From the NCBI GenBank assembly GCA_035999365.1, contig DASYGT010000011.1, forward strand, positions 1 through 64,000: a stretch of 64,000 bases of DNA, in the 5' to 3' direction. The notes under the pieces were generated by a model. That model saw only the letters and a list, made by a program, of their open reading frames with translations, ran no database searches and had not been told where the DNA came from. The translations under genes and the position numbers were made by a program. This document shows, piece by piece, positions 17,188-23,476 of the stretch; position 1 is the stretch's first letter, and every line of letters starts with the position of its first letter. This DNA is from DASYGT01 sp035999365. GTDB lineage: Bacteria > Actinomycetota > Actinomycetes > Mycobacteriales > Jatrophihabitantaceae.

Positions 17188-18659
17188 CGGCCGAGCATGC
17201 CGAGGTCCGGCCCGGCGCCTACGCCGACTCCGTGACACTCATGCAGGTCAGCCGGTCGGTGGCCGCCCTCCCCGGCGTCGGGGCAGTACTGGTCGCGATG
17301 GCGACCGAACTCAACCTCGGCCTGCTGGACGGTATGGGATTGCCGGTCCCCTCCGGTGCGTCGGCCAACGACCTGATCGTCGCCGTCCGTGCCGAAGACG
17401 AGACAAGCCTCGCAGCGGCTCTGTCGGCGGTCGACGACGCCTTGTCGGCCCGGCGCGGGGCCACGGGCGGTGGAGCGGGTGGCGCCGTCGCCGACCAGCC
17501 GCCGCGCACTGTCGGGTTGGCAGCGCGCGACACCGGACCGGCGTTGGTCCTGGTCTCGGTTCCCGGACAGCACGCGTTCACCGAGGCGATCGACGCGCTC
17601 GAATCCGGGTGCGACGTGATGATCTTCTCCGACAACGTCAGCGTCGAGCAGGAAATCGCACTCAAGGAGGCCGCCGACGAACGCGGTCTGCTCGTCATGG
17701 GTCCTGATTGCGGCACAGCGGTCGTCGGTGGCGTCGGTCTCGGCTTCTCCCACTCGCTGGCACCGGGTCCGGTAGGCGTCGTCGCCGCGTCGGGCACCGG
17801 CGCGCAGCAGGTGCTCTGCCTGCTCGACGCCGCGGGCGTGGGTGTGAGCGCGGCGCTCGGGGTGGGCGGCCGCGATCTGTCCGCCGACGTCGGCGGCCGA
17901 TCGACCCGGGCGGCATTGCGTGCTCTGGACGCGGACCCGACGACAGATCTGATCATCGTCATCTCCAAGCCACCCGCAGACGCGGTCGCTGCCGAAATCC
18001 GGCGCTTCGCCGACACGTTGGGCACGCCCGTCGAGTTTGCCCTGATAGGAGGCGACCGACCCGACCTCACGGCGGCGACCGAACACGCACTCCGCCGGCT
18101 GGGTGTCGCCGTGCCTCGGTGGCCGTCGTGGCCCGGTCGGGCCGGTGAGCCGCGCGCTGGCTGGCTTCGCGGTCTGTTCGCCGGCGGCACGCTGTGCGAC
18201 GAAGCGATGACGATCGCGGCACTGCGCTTCGGCGCCGTCTACTCGAACATCCCCCTGCAACCGGACTGGCTCATCGACCCCCGCGACCGCGTCGACGCGC
18301 ACCTGATGATCGACTTCGGAGACGACGAGCTGACGCGGGGGCGCCCGCATCCGATGATCGACCAGACACTGCGGCTCGAACGCTTCGCTGCCGAGGCTGC
18401 CGACGAGCGCACCGCCGTGCTGCTGCTCGACGTCGTCCTCGGGCACGGCGCGCACCTCAACCCGGCCGCGGAGATCGCGGCCGCGATCCGCGACGCCCCC
18501 GCCGAGCTGCCCGTCGTCGTGTCGGTGATCGGTGCCCGCGCCGATCCGCAGGACATCTCGGGCCAGGCCCGGATCCTGCACGACGCAGGTGCACACGTCT
18601 TCACGTCGAACGCCGAGGCGGCACGTTTCGCGTGCGATCTCGTGGTGGCGACCGAATGA
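17184..18659 (+). CDS. allF: FdrA-like protein, AllF subunit of oxamate carbamoyltransferase
   Basis: 491 residues. It has the succinyl-CoA-synthetase-like double Rossmann architecture of FdrA: residues 140-180 read SDNVSVEQEIALKEAA and then MGPDCGTA at 172-179, followed by a glycine-rich GVVAASGTGAQQ. The N-terminal segment GAYADSVTLMQVSR also fits FdrA. Its ATG overlaps the allH stop, and its stop overlaps the next start, so all three subunits are made together. Expected to act in the cytoplasm on oxalurate or a similar N-carbamoyl compound. No carbamate kinase gene, which accompanies the set in enterobacteria, is in the window. Confidence 0.85.
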   Translation: MTAEHAEVRPGAYADSVTLMQVSRSVAALPGVGAVLVAMATELNLGLLDGMGLPVPSGASANDLIVAVRAEDETSLAAALSAVDDALSARRGATGGGAGGAVADQPPRTVGLAARDTGPALVLVSVPGQHAFTEAIDALESGCDVMIFSDNVSVEQEIALKEAADERGLLVMGPDCGTAVVGGVGLGFSHSLAPGPVGVVAASGTGAQQVLCLLDAAGVGVSAALGVGGRDLSADVGGRSTRAALRALDADPTTDLIIVISKPPADAVAAEIRRFADTLGTPVEFALIGGDRPDLTAATEHALRRLGVAVPRWPSWPGRAGEPRAGWLRGLFAGGTLCDEAMTIAALRFGAVYSNIPLQPDWLIDPRDRVDAHLMIDFGDDELTRGRPHPMIDQTLRLERFAAEAADERTAVLLLDVVLGHGAHLNPAAEIAAAIRDAPAELPVVVSVIGARADPQDISGQARILHDAGAHVFTSNAEAARFACDLVVATE

Positions 18660-20044
18660 CCGATCTGCTGCGGCGCGACCTCACGCTGATCACCGCGGGC
18701 GCCGACCTGTTCGCCGCGGCCGCCGAGTCGCAGGCAACGTCGGTGACGCGCGTCGACTGGGCACCGCCGATGCCCGGCACCGAGGCCGACCTGGCCGCCG
18801 TTGCCGGCGATCGACGCCGCGCGGCGGCCAACGCTGAGGCCGTCCGCCGCGTGCAGGCATGCCGGGCGATGCTCGTCGATGTGCTCCCGGCCGGCGAGGC
18901 GCTCGGGCTCGAGGCCACCCAGCTGCTGCATGCCGGCCCGCCGATCGACTGGGCCCGCGCATCCGGTCCGTTGCGTGGCGCGGTGATGGGCGCGGCCGTC
19001 TTCGAGGGCGTCGTCGATGATCCCGAGCGAGCGTCGGACCTCGTGGTCGACGGAACGCTCACCCTGGATCCGTGCCATCACCACGCTGCGGTGGGTCCGA
19101 TGGCGGGTGTCGTGTCGCGGTCGATGTGGATGTTCGTGCTCGAGGATCCGCAGACCGGGCGTCGCGCCTACTGCTCCTTGAACGAGGGGTTGGGGAAGGT
19201 GTTGCGTTACGGCGCGTACTCCCCCGAGGTCATCGAGCGACTGCGGTGGATGTCGGGCACGCTCGGGCCGGTGTTGCAGGCGGCCGTGCGCTCACACGGC
19301 CCAGTGGACATCACCGCGATCCTCGCCCAGATGGTGCAGATGGGCGACGAGGCGCACAACCGCAATCGAGCGGGAACGCTGATGCTCCTGCGCGATCTGC
19401 TCCCCGCCATGGTCACCTCTGGCTTCTCGGCGACCGACGTCTCCGCGGCGGCAGCCTTCATCGGAGGCAACGACCACTTCTTCCTCAACCTGGCTATGCC
19501 CGCCTGCAAGCTCGCGCTCGACAGTGCCCGCAACATCGCCGGTTCGACGATGGTCGTGGCGATGGCGCGCAACGGCACCGACTTCGGCATCCAGGTGTCC
19601 GGCACCGCAGACCTCTGGTTCACCGGCCCCGCGCAGGTTCCCGAGGGTCTCTACCTCGGCTCCTACGGTCCCGAGGATGCCAATCCCGACATCGGCGATT
19701 CGGCGATCACTGAGACGATCGGTCTCGGCGGATTCGCCATGGCCGCAGCGCCGGCCATCGTCAAGTTCGTCGGCGGCACCGTTGCGGACGCGCTGGCGAA
19801 CACGCGCCGGATGTACGAGATCACCCTTGCCGAGCACGCGGTGTTCGCCGTCCCCGTCCTCGATTTCCGCGGCACCCCCCTGGGGATCGACGTCACCAAG
19901 GTCGTCCGGACGGGCATCCTGCCCCAGATCAACACCGGGATGGCCGGACGGGTCGCGGGCACCGGCCAGGTCGGTGCAGGTCTGGTCACGCCGCCGGCCG
20001 AGATCTTCCCCGCTGCCCTGCATGCCCTCGCTGGCAGGATCTAG
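18656..20044 (+). CDS. allG: DUF1116 protein, AllG-like subunit of oxamate carbamoyltransferase
   Basis: 462 residues of the DUF1116 (YlbE) family, starting at the ATG at 18656 that overlaps the allF stop. Conserved stretches include HHHAAVGPMAGVVSRSMWMFVLED, EGLGKVLRYGAY, and GNDHFFLNLAMPACK. In E. coli YlbE (AllG) works with FdrA and YlbF as oxamate carbamoyltransferase. The catalytic residues are not established well enough to check individually. It ends the three-gene operon; the next gene starts 58 bases on. Confidence 0.85.
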   Translation: MTDLLRRDLTLITAGADLFAAAAESQATSVTRVDWAPPMPGTEADLAAVAGDRRRAAANAEAVRRVQACRAMLVDVLPAGEALGLEATQLLHAGPPIDWARASGPLRGAVMGAAVFEGVVDDPERASDLVVDGTLTLDPCHHHAAVGPMAGVVSRSMWMFVLEDPQTGRRAYCSLNEGLGKVLRYGAYSPEVIERLRWMSGTLGPVLQAAVRSHGPVDITAILAQMVQMGDEAHNRNRAGTLMLLRDLLPAMVTSGFSATDVSAAAAFIGGNDHFFLNLAMPACKLALDSARNIAGSTMVVAMARNGTDFGIQVSGTADLWFTGPAQVPEGLYLGSYGPEDANPDIGDSAITETIGLGGFAMAAAPAIVKFVGGTVADALANTRRMYEITLAEHAVFAVPVLDFRGTPLGIDVTKVVRTGILPQINTGMAGRVAGTGQVGAGLVTPPAEIFPAALHALAGRI

Positions 20045-20102
20045 CCGAAATCTGGCGCTTGAGCCGCTGCCCGGGCGCACCGCTATTCGGCACGCTGGCG
20101 TC

Positions 20103-20735
20103 ATGCAGACCGTGCGTGTGTCGATCCTGTTCTTCGATGAGGTCGAGGTGCTCGACGTCTGCGGGCCGTTCGAGGTCTTCTCGGTCGCCGCGCGCGTCGC
20201 CCGCCGTGCCGATCGCGATCGTCCACCGGTGTTCGTGGTGAGCACGGTCGCGGTCGGTGCGACGACGACAGTCCTGGCCCGCGGCGGATTGCCGATCACG
20301 ACCGCCTACACGCTCGACACCGCACCGGAAGCCGACATCGTGCTCGTACCGGGTGGCGTCACGCGCGCCGTCGAAGCGGATGAGGCTCTCATTGCCTGGC
20401 TACGAGCACGGTCCGCGACCACGCCGACAATCGCGTCGGTGTGCACCGGGGCTCTGGTGCTTGCCACCGCGGGGCTGCTCGACGGCCGTACCGCCACCAC
20501 GCATTGGGAGGACCTCGACGAGCTCCGCACCCGGTTTCCGTCCGTCCAGGTCGACCCGGACGCCCGGTACATCGACCACGGCGACATCGCGACGTCGGCC
20601 GGGGTCAGCGCGGGCATCGACCTCGCCCTGCATCTCGTGGCCCGCTTCGCGACGCCGGAGCTCGCATCGTCCACCGCACGCCAGATGGACTACCCGTGGG
20701 CGGGCGAGGCGGCCAATGCAGGCAGAACCGACTAG
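20103..20735 (+). CDS. DJ-1/PfpI (GATase1-like) family protein
   Basis: 210 residues of the DJ-1/PfpI superfamily, close to isonitrile hydratase and the sensor half of GlxA-type AraC regulators. LFFDEVEVLDVCGPFEVFS begins the fold; the nucleophile-elbow cysteine is Cys114 in ASVCTGALVLA, followed by GLLDGRTATTHW with the conserved His. There is no C-terminal AraC helix-turn-helix, so an enzyme (isonitrile hydratase-like) or chaperone role is more likely than regulation. It follows the allHFG-like operon after 58 bases on the same strand and could be co-transcribed. Confidence 0.8.
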   Translation: MQTVRVSILFFDEVEVLDVCGPFEVFSVAARVARRADRDRPPVFVVSTVAVGATTTVLARGGLPITTAYTLDTAPEADIVLVPGGVTRAVEADEALIAWLRARSATTPTIASVCTGALVLATAGLLDGRTATTHWEDLDELRTRFPSVQVDPDARYIDHGDIATSAGVSAGIDLALHLVARFATPELASSTARQMDYPWAGEAANAGRTD

Positions 20736-20768
20736 ATCAACATTGCGCGATGCAGCAGGATGTGGGGC

Positions 20769-21083
20769 GTGAACGAGCTGGCCGAATTCCTCCTCGCACG
20801 GGTAGCCGAGGACGAAGCGGTGGCGCGAGCCGCGCGCGGCTCGGGAGTGCACGACGACCGGCCGGTCGTGAAGGAATGGATCGGCCTGGCCAATCCGGAG
20901 CGGATGCTCGTCTGGTCCGACGCCCGGCGCCGCATCGTCGGCCTGCACCACAACCCCCGCGCCCTCCCCGACGGTCCGGATCTCTGTCTGGGGTGCGGGC
21001 ACCCGGAGCCATGCCCCACGCTTCGCCTGATGGCGCTGCCGTTCGCCGACCATCCTGACTACCGCGAAGACTGGCGCCCGTGA
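20769..21083 (+). CDS. DUF6221-type small actinobacterial protein
   Basis: 104 residues from the GTG at 20769, which has AGGA 8 bases upstream; an in-frame ATG at 20760 has no spacing for a ribosome binding site. The pattern NELAEFLLARVAEDEAVARAA at the start and a C-terminal cysteine cluster (CLGCGHPEPCPTLRLMA) followed by DHPDYREDW resemble DUF6221 proteins of actinobacteria. The cysteines could bind metal. Function unknown. Its stop overlaps the GNAT gene start (GTGA). Confidence 0.65.
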   Translation: MNELAEFLLARVAEDEAVARAARGSGVHDDRPVVKEWIGLANPERMLVWSDARRRIVGLHHNPRALPDGPDLCLGCGHPEPCPTLRLMALPFADHPDYREDWRP

Positions 21084-21754
21084 CGCCGGCGCTGTTCGAG
21101 CCACCGACCGATCCGCGTCCCGACGACACCCCCTGGCCGGCGATGAACTGGCCGCCACCGTCCGATGTCGCCCTCATCGGCGACACCGTGCTCGTTCGCC
21201 CGGCCGTTCCCGCGCTCGACGGTGCGGGCCTGTTTGCTGCGCTGGACGACGAACAGCTGTGGACGCATGTGCGTGGCCGCCCTGCCGACGGCGCGGAATG
21301 GAGTGAACTTCTCGCCGCTCGCGCGGGCGCTGGCTGGCTCACGTGGGTGGTGCAGGCGCGTGTCCCGATCGGGCGGTGCCCGGCCGGCTCGCTCGTGGGG
21401 ACGTCGAGCTATCTCGACGTCGCTGTCGACGATGCCCGCATCGAGATCGGCGCGACGACCTACGTCCGCGAGGCGTGGGCTAGCGCAGTGAACCCGGAAA
21501 CGAAGCTCCTGCTTCTCGGCTACGCGTTCGACGACCTCGGCGTCGGGCGAGTTCAGCTCAAGACCGACGTTCGCAATCACCGCTCGGCGCGGGCTATCAG
21601 CCGGTTGGGTGCGCACTACGAAGGCGCCCTGCGCCGCTATCAACGACGATCTGACGACACGGTGCGCGACACGCTGTTGTTTTCGATCCTGGCCGAAGAA
21701 TGGCCCGATGTGCGCGCCGGTCTGCGGGCACGGTTGGCGATGACCGCATCGTGA
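21080..21754 (+). CDS. GNAT-family N-acetyltransferase (RimJ/RimL-like)
   Basis: 224 residues starting at the GTG at 21080. It has the order of a RimJ/RimL-type acetyltransferase: an N-terminal strand (DTVLVRPAVPALDGAGLFAAL), the GTSSYLDVAVDDARIEIG strand pair, TYVREAWASAVNPETKLLLLGYAF, and the C-terminal HRSARAISRLGAHYEGALRR segment that contacts acetyl-CoA and closes the fold. The acceptor is unknown. It overlaps both neighbours by 4 bases, forming a small operon of DUF6221, GNAT and RidA genes. Confidence 0.85.
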   Translation: MTPALFEPPTDPRPDDTPWPAMNWPPPSDVALIGDTVLVRPAVPALDGAGLFAALDDEQLWTHVRGRPADGAEWSELLAARAGAGWLTWVVQARVPIGRCPAGSLVGTSSYLDVAVDDARIEIGATTYVREAWASAVNPETKLLLLGYAFDDLGVGRVQLKTDVRNHRSARAISRLGAHYEGALRRYQRRSDDTVRDTLLFSILAEEWPDVRAGLRARLAMTAS

Positions 21755-22143
21755 GCGAGCGGGTGAGCCGGACGCCTTCGACGTCGCGGTACGCGCCCGT
21801 CATCGGCTTCTGCGCGGCCGTACGAGCCGGCGATCACGTCTACGTCTCCGGGGTGACCGCCGTAGCCCCCGACGGGTCGGTAGTCGGGGAGAGTGACCCG
21901 GGGGCGCAGACCGCCGAGTGCCTGCGCAAGATCGAGCAGACGCTCGCCCGAATCGGTGCCGCGCTGCCGCAGATCGTGAGCACGCGCATGTATCTCGTCG
22001 ATGCGGCCCACTGGCAGGCGGTCGGCGAGGCGCACGGGGCGGCATTTCGCGAGACGCCGCCCGCGGCCACCATGGTCGTGGTGAAGGCGCTCCTCGACGA
22101 GCGGATGCTGGTCGAGATCGAGGCCGTCGCCTATCTGGGTTGA
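21751..22143 (+). CDS. RidA (YjgF/UK114) family enamine/imine deaminase
   Basis: 130 residues from the GTG at 21751, overlapping the GNAT stop. It contains HVYVSGVTAVAPDG and, near the C-terminus, RMLVEIEAVAYLG, as in RidA proteins. The position of the catalytic Arg of RidA is occupied in STRMYLVDAAHW. Family members hydrolyse reactive enamines and imines such as 2-aminoacrylate; some have pathway-specific roles in pyrimidine and heterocycle breakdown, but a link to the upstream catabolic genes is only positional. Confidence 0.85.
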   Translation: MSERVSRTPSTSRYAPVIGFCAAVRAGDHVYVSGVTAVAPDGSVVGESDPGAQTAECLRKIEQTLARIGAALPQIVSTRMYLVDAAHWQAVGEAHGAAFRETPPAATMVVVKALLDERMLVEIEAVAYLG

Positions 22144-22176
22144 CCCCGGGTGCGGCGCGCGGCGGTATCGCGGCGG

Positions 22177-22533
22177 CTAGATGAGGTCGAGGTGACGCGG
22201 CGATGTGCGCACGGCCGGGTGCAGACCGGCGGTGCGCAATCGCTGCAACGCAGCCTCACTCAGCCCGCGTAGGGCGAGCACGCCGTGGGCGCTCTTCAGC
22301 TCGCCGACCGTGCGGTTGAGTACTCCGACGCAGACGGGTGACACGGCCGCGCATTCGCCCACGTCGACGGTCAGGTGTCGCCGGCCGGCGCGGATCAGCG
22401 CCGACAGCTCGGCGCCCAGCGTCCACACCGTGTCGAGATCGAGTCTGCCGCGAAGCCACACGGTGACGCGCGAGCCGTCGTCGTCGACCGAGCACCTCAG
22501 CGCACCGTTCGGCAGCGATGCCGCCTCAGTCAT
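22177..22533 (-). CDS. STAS-domain (anti-sigma-factor antagonist-like) protein
   Basis: 118 residues from the ATG at 22533, preceded by GGGAGGG. A STAS fold is indicated by VTVWLRGRLDLDTVWTLGAELSAL and VDVGECAAVSPVCVGVLNR; the latter occupies the place of the phosphorylatable Ser in anti-anti-sigma factors (Ser near residue 85 is a candidate). No anti-sigma kinase or sigma factor is adjacent. It probably modulates a sigma-B/F-type partner switch elsewhere. Confidence 0.75.
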   Translation of the reverse strand: MTEAASLPNGALRCSVDDDGSRVTVWLRGRLDLDTVWTLGAELSALIRAGRRHLTVDVGECAAVSPVCVGVLNRTVGELKSAHGVLALRGLSEAALQRLRTAGLHPAVRTSPRHLDLI

Positions 22534-22598
22534 GTGCCCTCCCCCGCGTGTTCTCACCACTGTCTTACCCAGCAGCGCAGGGGGCATAACGATCATCG

Positions 22599-23243
22599 CT
22601 ACAAGATCAGCTGAGGACGCCCGATCTCGGCCTGCGAGTAGGACACCGGGTTCCGCTGGGCAATCTTGATCGAATAGCCGCTCACCTTCGGAACCGCCGC
22701 AGTGAAACCGAAGACGCAGTCGGCGTTCTGGTCGAACACGCCGGCCTTCAAGGCCGTGCGGACCAGCGTCTTGCCGCTGGCATCGGTGATCTGGACGGAC
22801 GCTCCCGAGGCGATGTCGATGAACCCGGAGATCGTGTGGCAGCCCTGCCCGACGTTGAAGCCACCAGCGCCGAAGCTCGCACCCGGCTGCACCGAAGTGT
22901 CGTTCGGCGCCGCGCCGTTTTCCCCATGAGAGATCACGACCGCACCGTCCACCTCGAGGCCGGGCTGCTTGGACGTCCCGCCACCGCCGGTACCGACGAT
23001 GGCGAAAATGATCAGGCCGATCCCCACAAGAAGCGCGACGATCGGCCAGAACCTCATCAGGCGCGGCATCTGTCGTCTCCCACTGTCGTGACGCTCGCTG
23101 TCGTCGGTTTCGTCGTGGGCAGTGATCCGCTCGACCGCGTGGCGATGCTCGTCGTCGGTGAGCAAGCCCTGGTTGTACAGATCGTCGAGCCCCCCGCGCT
23201 CCTCGCTGTCGGCCACGAGCCCCCTCACGGTCCACCGGCGCAC
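22599..23243 (-). CDS. Single-pass membrane protein with SHOCT-like N-terminus and exported C-terminal domain
   Basis: Up to 214 residues; the GTG at 23243 is the longest start, and a GTG at 23228 is possible. The N-terminus has a short-C-terminal-domain-like segment (GLDDLYNQGLLTDDEHRHA), then one membrane helix at about 64-84 (WPIVALLVGIGLIIFAIVG). The rest is predicted outside the cell and contains two cysteines likely to form a disulfide. No known family is recognised. A tandem operator-like repeat lies 56 bases upstream. Confidence 0.6.
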   Translation of the reverse strand: MRRWTVRGLVADSEERGGLDDLYNQGLLTDDEHRHAVERITAHDETDDSERHDSGRRQMPRLMRFWPIVALLVGIGLIIFAIVGTGGGGTSKQPGLEVDGAVVISHGENGAAPNDTSVQPGASFGAGGFNVGQGCHTISGFIDIASGASVQITDASGKTLVRTALKAGVFDQNADCVFGFTAAVPKVSGYSIKIAQRNPVSYSQAEIGRPQLIL

Positions 23244-23298
23244 AGCAGGGCGACGGATCTACAACACAAGTTCACGAGCGACTCTAGATGATGACGCA

Positions 23299-23317
23299 GC
23301 GTTAAGTTTGCGTTAAG
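23299..23317. promoter_or_regulatory. Tandem direct repeat with 11-base period (OmpR/PhoB-type site)
   Basis: On the minus strand the sequence is CTTAACGCAAACTTAACGC, two identical 8-base units spaced exactly one helical turn apart, in the promoter region of the membrane protein that starts at 23243. Such 11-base direct repeats are typical binding sites of OmpR/PhoB-family response regulators. Which regulator binds is unknown. Confidence 0.45.
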
Positions 23318-23319
23318 CT

Positions 23320-23476
23320 GCCGGGCAGCGGGGGGCCGAAACAGGGAGCTTCGCCGCCTGAGGGCCGAGGTTGACACCAAACAAACCTGGCCTGGGCAAG
23401 CTCCCCCTGGCGGTGCCCCAGCAGCCGATCGGGGGTTGGGGCGCCGTCCAGGAATTGCCCGTCGGCAGCGACCGGG
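23320..23476 (-). other. GC-rich intergenic segment with a strong hairpin after the molybdopterin oxidoreductase
   Basis: Non-coding region just downstream of the oxidoreductase stop. At 23406-23452 the arms CCTGGCGGTGCCCCA and TGGGGCGCCGTCCAGG form a stem of about 14 pairs with one bulge and one mismatch around a 16-base loop. Runs of five or six C on the minus strand occur in this loop (23431-23435) and at 23330-23335. It may be a terminator or a structured RNA such as an actinobacterial C-rich (6C-type) RNA; neither is proven. Confidence 0.4.

Noticed and set aside
22177..23235. A single 352-residue minus-strand protein spanning the STAS and membrane-protein genes
   Set aside because: Only its C-terminal third is meaningful (STAS domain from the ATG at 22533 with a good ribosome binding site); the rest is a shifted reading of the separate membrane protein.
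23341..23400. ZTP (pfl) riboswitch-like fragment AGGGAGC ... CCGCCTGAGGGC on the plus strand
   Set aside because: Only the 3' half shows resemblance, with an inserted base, and no purine or folate gene follows on that strand.
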